Positions 1-6,985 of a stretch of 37,326 bases of DNA are shown here, piece after piece. The stretch is from Arthrobacter koreensis. Its GTDB lineage: Bacteria > Actinomycetota > Actinomycetes > Actinomycetales > Micrococcaceae. Each line of letters starts with the position of its first letter. Position 1 is the stretch's first letter. The notes beneath the pieces were generated by a model. The model saw nothing but the letters and a program-made list of their open reading frames with translations. It was not told the origin of the DNA and did no database searches. Location: positions 1 through 37,326 of the forward strand of contig NZ_WACG01000010.1 in the NCBI RefSeq assembly GCF_009193255.1, read 5' to 3'. Both the position numbers and the translations under genes were made by a program.

Positions 1-2
1 AC

Positions 3-110
3 TCGAACCAAGCCCGGACCGATGCCCTGCAACCATGGCTAGACTTCTACAACCACCAACGCCCACACGGCAGCCTCGGAGGCAAAGCACCCATCACCCG
101 GTGTAACTAA
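3..110 (+). CDS. IS481-family transposase, C-terminal fragment
   Basis: The last 35 codons of a transposase end at TAA 108-110. Visible residues include LQPWLDFYNHQRPHGSLGG and a KAPITR tail, the usual C-terminal signature of the IS481/IS3-type integrase core just after the catalytic Glu (which lies outside the window). The stop codon falls inside the terminal inverted repeat, so the protein is encoded to the very edge of the element. It is partial only because the sequence begins here; nothing suggests decay. Expected role: DDE-type cut and strand transfer at CTAG targets. Confidence 0.88.
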   Translation, partial: SNQARTDALQPWLDFYNHQRPHGSLGGKAPITRCN

Positions 111-127
111 CGTGCTGTCTCAGTACA
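101..127 (+). repeat. Right terminal inverted repeat of the left IS481-family copy
   Basis: The 27 bases are inverted relative to 37205-37231 with one mismatch (13th base from the tip, G versus C on the outward strand). The transposase stop codon is inside it. The outermost bases read TGTACTGAGACA from the flank inward. Confidence 0.88.
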
Positions 128-133
128 GCTAGG
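128..133. repeat. IS target site GCTAGG (one copy of the presumed duplication)
   Basis: Six bases next to the IS tip match NCTAGN. The palindromic CTAG supplies the TAG stop of rnc on the minus strand (129-131). Because the target is duplicated on insertion, the gene keeps its native stop. The other copy of the duplication would lie beyond the window. Confidence 0.7.
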
Positions 134-839
134 CGCCCGCAGGGGCTGCCGGAGCCTGGCTGCTTTCGCGCAGCAGCCTGCAGGTGTCGGCGGCAGCTTC
201 CTGTTCGGCGTCTTTCTTGGACCGGCCGGTGCCGGTGCCGAAGGCCTGTCCGCCGATGTGCAGCACGGCGACGAAGCTGCGGGAGTGGTCGGGCCCCGAG
301 CCGGTGACCCGGTATTCGATGTCCCCCATTTTCCGGGCGGCAGCGATTTCCTGGATGCTGGTTTTCCAGTCGGTGCCGGCGCCGAGGGTGTCGGCATCAT
401 GGAGCAGCGGCCCGATGAGGCGCATGACCATGGACCGGGCGGTCTCAATGCCGTGGCACAGGTACACCGCGCCGATGAGCGCTTCGGTGGTGTCCGCCAG
501 GATGGAGGACTTGTCCTTGCCGTTGGTGAGCTTCTCGCCCTGGCCCAGGAGGATGTACTCGCCCAGTCCCAGCCGGCGGGCGACGGAGGCCAGCGCCTTG
601 GTGCTGACTACCGCGGAGCGGCGCTTGGCCAGCTCCCCCTCGGAAAGTCCGGGGTTGTCACGGTAGAGCGTGTCGGTGACGGAAAAGCCCAGGATCGAAT
701 CGCCCAGGAATTCGAGGCGCTCGTTGGTGGGGATGCCGCCGTGCTCATAGGCGTAGGAGCGGTGTGTGAGCGCAAGACGAAGCGTCTCGGCATCGATGTC
801 GACGCCGAGACGCTTCAGAAGCTCTTCAGTATTTTTCAC
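129..839 (-). CDS. rnc: Ribonuclease III
   Basis: A double-strand RNA endonuclease that processes rRNA precursors and other structured RNAs. From the GTG at 839 it has 236 residues. The RNase III signature NERLEFLGDSILG is at about residues 39-51 and the second acidic cluster DTTEALIGAVYL at about 116-127. A dsRNA-binding domain fills about 158-224, ending in SKKDAEQEAAADTCR. The GTG was chosen because relatives begin close to the EELLKRLGVDID segment; a TTG at 896 would add 19 unlikely residues. No strong ribosome-binding site precedes either start. It lies downstream of DUF177 and rpmF, the usual actinobacterial order. mutM would normally follow, but an IS481-type element begins right at the stop codon and could be polar on it. 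Confidence 0.95.
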   Translation of the reverse strand: MKNTEELLKRLGVDIDAETLRLALTHRSYAYEHGGIPTNERLEFLGDSILGFSVTDTLYRDNPGLSEGELAKRRSAVVSTKALASVARRLGLGEYILLGQGEKLTNGKDKSSILADTTEALIGAVYLCHGIETARSMVMRLIGPLLHDADTLGAGTDWKTSIQEIAAARKMGDIEYRVTGSGPDHSRSFVAVLHIGGQAFGTGTGRSKKDAEQEAAADTCRLLRESSQAPAAPAGA

Positions 840-921
840 GTGCTGATTGTGCCCCGAAAAGCAGTGAGCCCCCTTTAGCGGCTGCCCGGAAGGCAAACGG
901 CAAAGGGGACATGCACTGGTC

Positions 922-1125
922 TTAGACGTCCGCTACCTTGCGGCCCTTGTATTCAAGGAACAGCGCGGTACCTGCGGAGTCGGTTACGACCTTGGCCTGG
1001 TGGGGCAGGCTGTAGGTCACGCGGCCGTTCTCAACGGTCTTCACCAGGTTGGGCGCAGTTGCCTTCCACTGGGACCGGCGTGCACGCGTATTCGAGCGGG
1101 ACATTTTCCGCTTGGGAACAGCCAC
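922..1125 (-). CDS. rpmF: 50S ribosomal protein L32
   Basis: A 67-residue large-subunit ribosomal protein starting [20 protein letters not shown], the conserved basic N-terminus of bL32. It contains no cysteine, so it is the zinc-independent form. It starts two bases after the DUF177 stop, and the yceD-rpmF pairing is conserved across bacteria. rnc begins about 80 bases downstream. In that gap a 7-base inverted repeat (870-876 with 902-908) could form a hairpin, but its loop is too long to call a terminator. Confidence 0.97.
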   Translation of the reverse strand: MAVPKRKMSRSNTRARRSQWKATAPNLVKTVENGRVTYSLPHQAKVVTDSAGTALFLEYKGRKVADV

Positions 1126-1127
1126 GA

Positions 1128-1691
1128 CTAACTCTCTTCTCTCTCGTCTGACTCTGTACTTGTTGCCGCATCTTCAGCGGCGGTGCCAGCCAACCCGGCA
1201 AGGGCTGCCCAGCGAGGATCCACGACTTCATGGTGGTGACCCGGATCCTCCTCAAGGCGCGCCCCGCATTCGGAGCAAAGGCCTTCGCAGTCCTCCCGGC
1301 ACACCGGCTGGAACGGCAGGGAAGTTACCACTGCGTCCCGCAAAACCGGTTCAAGATCGATTACATCTCGCTCGATCCGGCGTTGCTCTTCTTCCTCTTC
1401 CCCTTCGAAGGACTCAGCGTCCTCGTAGTAGAAGAGTTCCTGCACATCGACGTCCTCGGTGTACTCGATGGGAACCAGGCACCGCCCGCACTCTCCCTTG
1501 ACGGGAACAAGTGCGGAACCCGAGACCAGGATCCCCTCGTGTACAGCTTCGAATCTCAGATCGAGCTCGATGTCCGATCCGAAAGGCACGCCAATAAGCG
1601 CAACACCGAAGTCTTTCGGTGCCGGCACATGCTCATGCATTGTCCGCATGGTTCCCGGGCTGCGCCCGAGATCCTTGACATTAATTGCCAA
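1128..1691 (-). CDS. YceD/DUF177 family protein
   Basis: A DUF177 (YceD) protein of about 187 residues, co-encoded with rpmF in most bacteria and linked to 23S rRNA/ribosome biogenesis. Seen here: ECGRCL at about residues 67-72, a very acidic stretch at about 92-102, and a C-terminal pair of cysteine motifs ([13 protein letters not shown]) followed by HHHE. The Cys/His pattern suggests metal binding. The TTG at 1691 gives the listed coordinates, but its upstream sequence is a poor ribosome-binding site. An AGGAG at 1733-1737 lies five bases before an in-frame ATT at 1727, which would add 12 residues; ATG at 1649 is the next internal ATG. First gene of the DUF177-rpmF-rnc operon. Confidence 0.9.
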   Translation of the reverse strand: MAINVKDLGRSPGTMRTMHEHVPAPKDFGVALIGVPFGSDIELDLRFEAVHEGILVSGSALVPVKGECGRCLVPIEYTEDVDVQELFYYEDAESFEGEEEEEQRRIERDVIDLEPVLRDAVVTSLPFQPVCREDCEGLCSECGARLEEDPGHHHEVVDPRWAALAGLAGTAAEDAATSTESDEREES

Positions 1692-1732
1692 GGGGGAACT
1701 CGGTTGTGACCGCGACGAAACGCTAATGAGAA

Positions 1733-1737
1733 CTCCT
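1733..1737 (-). promoter_or_regulatory. Ribosome-binding site pointing to a possible ATT start of the DUF177 gene
   Basis: On the minus strand the sequence reads AGGAG-ttctc-ATT-AGC, in frame with the DUF177 protein and with ideal spacing. No ATG, GTG or TTG lies at that spot. Either ATT is used as a rare start (as in infC genes), or an ancestral GTG/ATG has mutated and the downstream TTG is now used. Confidence 0.45.
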
Positions 1738-1759
1738 GTAGAACATAGACCGACATATC

Positions 1760-1789
1760 ATCTTAGCCTGAGGAGCCGGAATCTCTCAA
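1760..1789 (-). promoter_or_regulatory. Candidate sigma-70-type promoter for DUF177-rpmF-rnc
   Basis: Read on the minus strand: TTGAGA (1784-1789), an 18-base spacer, then TAAGAT (1760-1765). It sits about 30 bases before the AGGAG ribosome-binding site, in the spacer between DUF177 and the divergent DUF218 gene. Assigned by motif only. Confidence 0.5.
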
Positions 1790-1871
1790 ACCGGGGTCAG
1801 GCAGCCGGCAGAACGCCGGGTTTCCGTCTCCCTCCCAAGTCTACTGCCCCTGGCGTCCCGGTGCTTCCGCC

Positions 1872-2492
1872 ATGCACCGGCTCACTGCGTCGCTTAGTCT
1901 TGCGGGTGTGCTGCTTTCCCCTCCCCGCGCCAAGGCGCTCCGCATCCTCTTCGCGGCCCTAGCTGCCGCCGTCTCCGTGCTGGCAGTGTGGCTGCTGGTT
2001 GCAGTGAACCTTTTCTACTACCCGCAGACGGCCGCGGAGCCGGGCCGGGCCGACGCCGTCGTGGTCCTTGCCGGCGCAGCTCCCGAACGCCTCCCGGTGG
2101 GCCGGGAATTGGTTCGGGACGGATATGCTCCGATCCTGGCTCTCTCAACCACGAACACTCCGGGCAACGCCGTCACCGACACGGTGTGCACGTATTTCGC
2201 GGGCCCCGCAGTCCGGTGTTTCTCCCCTTCGCCGCTGAGCACGCGCGGGGAGGCGCGCGCCATAGCCCGGCTGGCGGCGGACAACGGCTGGGAGGAGATC
2301 ATTGTGGTCACGTCCACCTACCACCTGGTGCGGGCCGAGGCGAACATCTCGCAGTGCAGCAACGTGAGGGTGCGCATGGTCGCCTCGGAACCCGAGCTCT
2401 CCCCCGGCCAGTGGCTGGGGCGGTTCGTGGAGGAGACCGGAGGGGTGCTGGCCGCCTTCATACGCCCGGCGTGTGCCACGCCTATCGGCTAG
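1872..2492 (+). CDS. YdcF/ElyC-like DUF218 membrane protein
   Basis: A 206-residue protein with one N-terminal transmembrane segment (about residues 22-49), then a DUF218 fold. Markers are ADAVVVLAGAAPERL at about 60-74, a GEARAIARLAADNGW helix, and IIVVTSTYHLVRAE at about 144-157, whose STYHLxRA is typical of the YdcF/SanA/ElyC group. Members of that group are implicated in envelope or undecaprenyl-carrier homeostasis; the reaction here is unknown. ATG 1872 is used; GTG 1908 is an alternative. Divergent from DUF177 and convergent with coaD. Its TAG stop and the coaD TAG stop are the two strands of one CTAG. Confidence 0.8.
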   Translation: MHRLTASLSLAGVLLSPPRAKALRILFAALAAAVSVLAVWLLVAVNLFYYPQTAAEPGRADAVVVLAGAAPERLPVGRELVRDGYAPILALSTTNTPGNAVTDTVCTYFAGPAVRCFSPSPLSTRGEARAIARLAADNGWEEIIVVTSTYHLVRAEANISQCSNVRVRMVASEPELSPGQWLGRFVEETGGVLAAFIRPACATPIG

Positions 2493-2953
2493 CTGAGCCG
2501 CTTCAGCACGGCACTCGGCACAAAGCCGGTGACGTCTCCGCCCAGCGCGGCGACTTCCTTGATCAGGCTGGATGAGAGATGCGTATACGCATTGTCCGCG
2601 GCCAGGAAGACAGTTTCGACGCCGGTGAGCTGGCGGTTCATGACGGCCATAGGCAGCTCGTACTGGTAGTCCTGCACCGAGCGCAGCCCCTTGACGATGG
2701 TGCTGGCGCCGTGGTCCCGGCAGAAGTCAGCCAGCAGGCCGTTGCCCATGGGCAGCACAGACACGCCGGCCAGGGAGCCCAGGGTCTCCGATGCGATTTC
2801 CAGCCGTTCCTCTTCGGAGAACCGGTACTTCTTCGCGTAGTTCGTGGAGACCGCGACGATGACTTCGTCAAAGAGGTTCGTGGCGCGGGCAATCACCTCA
2901 AGGTGGCCGTTATGGATGGGGTCATAGGATCCGGGGCATACAGCACGTCGCAT
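2489..2953 (-). CDS. coaD: Phosphopantetheine adenylyltransferase
   Basis: Transfers AMP from ATP to 4'-phosphopantetheine, giving dephospho-CoA in coenzyme A synthesis. The 154-residue length is normal. The nucleotidyltransferase motif GSYDPIHNGH is at about residues 8-17 (Tyr where many have Phe), the substrate segment KGLRSVQDYQYE at about 88-99, and the C-terminal SSSLIKEVA at about 126-134. It starts at ATG 2953, 36 bases after the pyruvyl transferase stop on the same strand, so co-transcription is possible. A TAGATT lies six bases before the ATG, which could also give a leaderless transcript. The 3' end overlaps the DUF218 gene by 4 bases. Confidence 0.95.
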   Translation of the reverse strand: MRRAVCPGSYDPIHNGHLEVIARATNLFDEVIVAVSTNYAKKYRFSEEERLEIASETLGSLAGVSVLPMGNGLLADFCRDHGASTIVKGLRSVQDYQYELPMAVMNRQLTGVETVFLAADNAYTHLSSSLIKEVAALGGDVTGFVPSAVLKRLS

Positions 2954-2989
2954 ACGTCGAATCTACCCGGTGGCAGGCCCGCAGCCCGG

Positions 2990-4162
2990 TCAGGCACGGC
3001 GGTGCGGGAAACTCTGCAGCAGCGGTTCCAGGTCAATCCCGAGTTCCGGCAGCACCGCGCGCGCGGCCAGGCGTTCCATGAGCCGGGGTGTCAGTTCCCG
3101 GCAGGCAACGTTGCCGGTGCACACTGCGGAGGCGTCAAGAGTCGTGAAGAAGTCCTCGAACTTGTACCGGTCTCCGCTAATCAGCCGGTCTCTGATCCGC
3201 AGCCACACCCAGGGCACGCCGTAGGCCTGCGCCACAATAATCCCGTGCAGGGAACTGGAGATGCAGACCCGCGCCCCGGCGATCCTCCGGACTACCGCTT
3301 CGACGCCTTCCCTCACATCCACCACCGCGATTCCCGGACCCGCGGCGGTCTCCATGCAGTCCCGGTGGTCAAGGTGGGGTACGACGGCGATATCTCCAGT
3401 ACCCGTTCCCTCGGCAGGCAGGAACTGCGGCAGGAGCAGGGCAGGATCCCCGTAGACCTCAGGGACATCCCATCCGGTTTTACGCTGCAGCTCGGTCCGG
3501 GTGTTGCGTCCACGTACGGCATGGACGCGTACGTCCTGCAGATTCCGCAGACGTGCCAGGCTCTCGTCCTCAAGGGGCGCCATCAGGCCGGATCCCCAGA
3601 TTTGTGATCCGTTTTGTTCCAGCCACCCCGCGATGGACCCGACCGTGGCCAGGGCGGGGGTCCGCAGGCTGCGCCTGAAGCCGTTCACCGGAGTCAGGCC
3701 GCTCAGGTGTCCTGCCAGCCATGGCCCCACCGCATCTCCGAAGTTCGGCCGCCCGTCCCACCACAGCAGGTTCAGGAAACCCCGTGGAATTTCCCGGCCG
3801 GGCCGGGAAGCTGTGTCGTGGGAACAGACGGTTTGCCGGGCCCAGCGGATCTTGTCCTCCACACCGTGCTCGAGACCTTCGGGGTGTACGGGCACGGTGC
3901 CCAGGAGGTGGCGTTCTCCCCCGTCCTGGACCAGCTCGGCCTTTCCTACCAGCGCGTTCCGCAGGAGCCGCTGCGAATCCTCGGACGCCGCTGCCACGGA
4001 GACTTGCACTGCTGAGCCAGCCGGCCGCAGTTCCAAGGAGAGGAGGTGCGCCCCGGCTTCGAACTCAACCTGCCGTGCGCCTGCAGGAGCATTGTTAAGC
4101 GATTGCAGCGCCGCAGCGGATGCGCGTTTCCCGTCCAGTCCCAGCGTTCCGCTGAACTCCAC
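2990..4162 (-). CDS. Polysaccharide pyruvyl transferase family protein
   Basis: A 390-residue protein that probably adds a pyruvate ketal from PEP to a sugar of a cell-surface glycan. The family domain runs from about residue 130 (WWDGRPNFGD) to about 345, with WGSG at about 189-192, RGRNTRTEL at about 217-225, a YGDPALLLP strand and the hallmark SSSLHGIIVAQAYGVP at about 302-317. Residues 1-125 are an extra N-terminal region I do not recognise. The GTG start at 4162 has a good GGAAGGAAG ribosome-binding site. It lies next to coaD rather than in the glycan island, but pyruvylation of ManNAc by CsaB-type enzymes makes a link to wecB/wecC plausible. Confidence 0.82.
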   Translation of the reverse strand: MEFSGTLGLDGKRASAAALQSLNNAPAGARQVEFEAGAHLLSLELRPAGSAVQVSVAAASEDSQRLLRNALVGKAELVQDGGERHLLGTVPVHPEGLEHGVEDKIRWARQTVCSHDTASRPGREIPRGFLNLLWWDGRPNFGDAVGPWLAGHLSGLTPVNGFRRSLRTPALATVGSIAGWLEQNGSQIWGSGLMAPLEDESLARLRNLQDVRVHAVRGRNTRTELQRKTGWDVPEVYGDPALLLPQFLPAEGTGTGDIAVVPHLDHRDCMETAAGPGIAVVDVREGVEAVVRRIAGARVCISSSLHGIIVAQAYGVPWVWLRIRDRLISGDRYKFEDFFTTLDASAVCTGNVACRELTPRLMERLAARAVLPELGIDLEPLLQSFPHRRA

Positions 4163-4294
4163 GTTGCTCTTCCTTCCTTTTGCCGTCTTCCGGCTCTCCG
4201 CGACGGGTACGTTCCGGCCGGAGGGTGTGCCGCCGCACGCCAGCCAATATACCGGCGGCCCGTTTCCTGCCCTCCGCAGGTAATACTGGAAGGC

Positions 4295-5539
4295 ATGACT
4301 TCAACTCCCAGCACGCGCGCCCTCCGAGATTCCCGGGACGGAGCGCCCGCACCCTGGCAGCGCACGGCGGCCGGAGCGAACCTTCTCGGCGCGGACGGCA
4401 ACCTGGGCATCACCATCTTTGAGGAAATCACGGCCCTGGCCGGCACCCACTCAGCCATCAACCTTGGTCAGGGATTCCCTGACGAGGACGGGCCGGCAGA
4501 AATCCGCAACGCTGCCCGCCGGGCGATACTCGCCGGCGCGAACCAGTACGCCCCGGGCATGGGGCTGCCCGTGCTCCGCGAAGCTATTGCCGACCATCAG
4601 GAAAGGTTTTACGGTCTCCGTCCGGATCCCGGGACGGAAGTCATGGTGACCACCGGTGCGACCGAGGCGATTGCCTCCACTCTCCTGGCCCTGACCGGCC
4701 CGGGAGACGAGGTGCTGACCTTCGAACCCTTCTATGACTCCTACGGCGCCATGATTGGGCTCAGCGGCGCCACCCACACCACGGCTCCCCTGCTCGCTCC
4801 GGATTTCCAGCCGGACATGGCAGCGCTGGAAGCGGCGTTCACCGACCGCACCCGGATAGTCCTGGTCAACAACCCGCACAACCCGACCGGCGCCGTCTTC
4901 CCGGCGTCCGTCCTGCAGCGCATCGTGGACCTGGCGGTCAAGCACGACGCCGTGATTGTCACCGACGAGGTCTACGAGCACCTCACGTTCGGGCCCCGGC
5001 ATATCCCGGTCGCCACGCTGCCCGGGGCGGCGGACCGCACCCTGACCATTTCCTCGGCCGGCAAGACGTTTTCCCTCACCGGCTGGAAGATTGGCTGGAT
5101 CAGCGGGCAGGCGGAGCTGATTGCCGCCGTGCGCTCGGTCAAGAGTTTCCTGACCTACAGCTCCGGCTCGCCCTTCCAGGCGGCGATCGCCGAGGGGCTG
5201 CGGATGGAGGACTCCTTCTTTACCGACATCGCCGGGACGCTCCGGGCCAAGCGCAATGTGCTTTCCGCCGGACTCCGGGAAGCGGGACTTGAGGTGTTCC
5301 AGCCGCAGGGAACGTACTTCGTGAATGCCGACGTCGCTCCCCTAGGCATCGAGGACGCCACCGATCTGGCACGCCGGCTCCCGGAACTGGTGGGCGTCGC
5401 CGCCATTCCCGTGGCGATGTTCTGCCATCCCGAGGGCGCCGAACGCACCAGGACCATGCTCCGCTTTGCCTTCTGCAAGCGCTTCGACGTGCTCCAGGAA
5501 GCCGCTGAACGGATTTCGCGGCTCAACGAGGTGCTCTGA
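4295..5539 (+). CDS. PLP-dependent class I/II aminotransferase
   Basis: A 414-residue fold-type I aminotransferase. Seen: substrate-binding NLGQGFPDEDGP near residue 53, YAPGMGLPVLREAIA, VTTGATEAI, NNPHNPTGAVF (the PLP-facing Asn), DEVYEHL (Asp that pairs with the pyridine nitrogen) and the Schiff-base lysine in SSAGKTFSLTGWKIGW. The sequence resembles the actinobacterial DapC/YbdL/kynurenine aminotransferase branch; substrate cannot be fixed from sequence. ATG 4295 is preceded by GGAAGG. A longer open frame upstream lies inside the divergent pyruvyl transferase and is rejected. The next gene starts two bases after its stop. Confidence 0.92.
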   Translation: MTSTPSTRALRDSRDGAPAPWQRTAAGANLLGADGNLGITIFEEITALAGTHSAINLGQGFPDEDGPAEIRNAARRAILAGANQYAPGMGLPVLREAIADHQERFYGLRPDPGTEVMVTTGATEAIASTLLALTGPGDEVLTFEPFYDSYGAMIGLSGATHTTAPLLAPDFQPDMAALEAAFTDRTRIVLVNNPHNPTGAVFPASVLQRIVDLAVKHDAVIVTDEVYEHLTFGPRHIPVATLPGAADRTLTISSAGKTFSLTGWKIGWISGQAELIAAVRSVKSFLTYSSGSPFQAAIAEGLRMEDSFFTDIAGTLRAKRNVLSAGLREAGLEVFQPQGTYFVNADVAPLGIEDATDLARRLPELVGVAAIPVAMFCHPEGAERTRTMLRFAFCKRFDVLQEAAERISRLNEVL

Positions 5540-5541
5540 GC

Positions 5542-6336
5542 GTGGCCAATCGACCGCCCTCACGGATGCTGCGCGGCATCGGCGCCCACGCGGAACTGGA
5601 TGAGGATGCCTTCAACGACGGCGCCTGGATCCTCTCCATCGGCGGAGCCCAGCAGTCCCACGTGAACCTGGTCCACCCGGAGGAGATCTTCTACGAGTAC
5701 CTGCGCCGGATCGGCAACGTCCTGGACCTCGCCGGGCCGCCCGGTGCCCCGCTGCGGGTTCTGCACCTTGGCGCCGGCGCCCTGACCCTGGCCCGCTACG
5801 TGCAGGCCACACGCCCCGGTTCGCCGCAGACCGCCGTCGAACTCGAACGCGAACTCCTCGACTATGTCCTGGCCTACCTGCCGCTGCCGGAGGGAACAGT
5901 GCTGGACACGGTGACCGGAGACGCCCGCGCGGAACTCGAACGCTTCGGACCGGGCTCGTTCGACGCCGTCGTGCTGGACGTCTTTGCGGGTGCGGATGCT
6001 CCGGAGCACCTGGCGGACCGTGGCTATTACCAGGAGCTGCTCGAGCTGCTCTCCGAACGCGGGGTACTCCTGGTGAACGTGGGTGACGATCCGCCGCTGG
6101 CTTTCGCACGCCGGCAGGCCAAGGCGCTGGCTGATGTGTTCGGCGCGGCGGGCGGTGAGGTGGCAGCCCTGGGCGATGCGTCAATGTTCACCGGCAGGCA
6201 CCCCGGCAACATTGTGCTGGCCGCCGTGCCGTATTCCTGGCCTGCCGACTGGACGCAGTCGCTGCTGCAGGCCGGTCCCCATCCGGCAGCGGTGCTGACC
6301 GGAGCCGACCTCGACGCGTTCGCGGCCGGACGCTGA
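5542..6336 (+). CDS. Spermidine synthase-like SAM-dependent methyltransferase fold protein
   Basis: A 264-residue Rossmann-fold protein. LRVLHLGAGALTLARYV at about residues 69-85 is the SAM/decarboxy-SAM glycine motif, ELERELLDY holds the acidic ribose-binding position, GDARAEL and SFDAVVLDVFAGADAPEHL form the catalytic-site loop typical of spermidine-synthase-like proteins. No membrane segments, unlike MFS-fused relatives. Starts at GTG 5542, two bases after the aminotransferase stop, so the two are co-transcribed. True polyamine synthase activity is uncertain; many actinobacterial members have no known substrate. Convergent with rsmD across six bases. Confidence 0.8.
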   Translation: MANRPPSRMLRGIGAHAELDEDAFNDGAWILSIGGAQQSHVNLVHPEEIFYEYLRRIGNVLDLAGPPGAPLRVLHLGAGALTLARYVQATRPGSPQTAVELERELLDYVLAYLPLPEGTVLDTVTGDARAELERFGPGSFDAVVLDVFAGADAPEHLADRGYYQELLELLSERGVLLVNVGDDPPLAFARRQAKALADVFGAAGGEVAALGDASMFTGRHPGNIVLAAVPYSWPADWTQSLLQAGPHPAAVLTGADLDAFAAGR

Positions 6337-6342
6337 GCAAAC

Positions 6343-6933
6343 CTATTCCTGCGCGTCGTCTTCCCTGGCGGCCGGCTCGGCAAACCACAGGGTTGTTTCG
6401 CCGTAGGCTTTTTCGCTGAAGCGCTCCAGGCCTGCCGGCCACGCAGGTTCGGGCGAGCGGGTGGAGCGTTCCACCACAACGACGGCGCCGTCCGCCAGCC
6501 GCGGTGCCAGCGCTTCCAGCACTGCGGCCAGGCCTTCCTCCTCCAGGGGGTACGGCGGGTCGAGGAAGACGAGGTCCCAGGCCAGGCCCGGCGGTACGCG
6601 AAGCAGGTAGGTCTCAGCCTTGGTCCGGTGCACCCGTACCCGCTCGGAGCCAAGGACCTTGTTCACCAGCGCAGCGTTGCTGCGGCATACCTGCGCGGCT
6701 TTTTCGGCCAGCTCAACCAGGTCCACCCGCGCGGCCCCGCGGCTGGCGCTTTCGACGCCGAGGGACCCGGAGCCGGCGAAAAGGTCAAGCACGTAGGCCC
6801 CGTCGAGGATCCCGTAGGACTCCAGCCGCGAGAAGAGCGCTTCCTTCACCCGGTCAGTGGTGGGCCGGGTACTGGACCCGGGAACGCTGGACAGGGTGGT
6901 TCCGCCGGCGGCTCCGGCAATGATGCGGCTCAT
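6343..6933 (-). CDS. rsmD: 16S rRNA (guanine(966)-N(2))-methyltransferase RsmD
   Basis: Methylates G966 of 16S rRNA with SAM during 30S assembly. The 196-residue length is normal. RIIAG near the N-terminus, RPTTDRVKEALFSRL at about 23-37, the SAM-binding VLDLFAGSGSLGVES at about 48-62 and the catalytic DPPYP at about 124-128 are all present. It follows recG by 52 bases on the same strand, and coaD would be the next minus-strand gene in the usual order; here four other genes intervene or oppose. Confidence 0.94.
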   Translation of the reverse strand: MSRIIAGAAGGTTLSSVPGSSTRPTTDRVKEALFSRLESYGILDGAYVLDLFAGSGSLGVESASRGAARVDLVELAEKAAQVCRSNAALVNKVLGSERVRVHRTKAETYLLRVPPGLAWDLVFLDPPYPLEEEGLAAVLEALAPRLADGAVVVVERSTRSPEPAWPAGLERFSEKAYGETTLWFAEPAAREDDAQE

Positions 6934-6985
6934 GGTTCCACTCTAGCCAGCGGGTCTGCGCTGTCCGGCATTCGGCGTCCTGGCC

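Larger units (their letters stand above)
1..127 (+). mobile_element. IS481-family insertion sequence, 3' end only
   Basis: This is the right tip of an insertion sequence cut by the window edge. It carries the last codons of a DDE transposase and a 27-base terminal inverted repeat at 101-127. That repeat matches the reverse complement of 37205-37231 at 26 of 27 positions. The element ends at ...CAGTACA and is followed by GCTAGG, which fits the NCTAGN target reported for IS481 of Bordetella pertussis. The rnc stop codon lies in that target site. Confidence 0.9.

Noticed and set aside
870-908. Inverted repeat CCCCTTT/AAAGGGG between rpmF and rnc as a terminator
   Set aside because: The loop is 25 bases, no T-run follows, and rnc is expected in the same transcript. 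It overlaps the region just before the rnc start.
2579-3607. Plus-strand open frame of 342 codons across coaD and the pyruvyl transferase
   Set aside because: It is antisense to two well-supported genes and spans their junction.
4046-4294. Upstream extension of the aminotransferase frame
   Set aside because: It lies inside the divergent pyruvyl transferase gene and adds no family sequence; ATG 4295 has a good ribosome-binding site.
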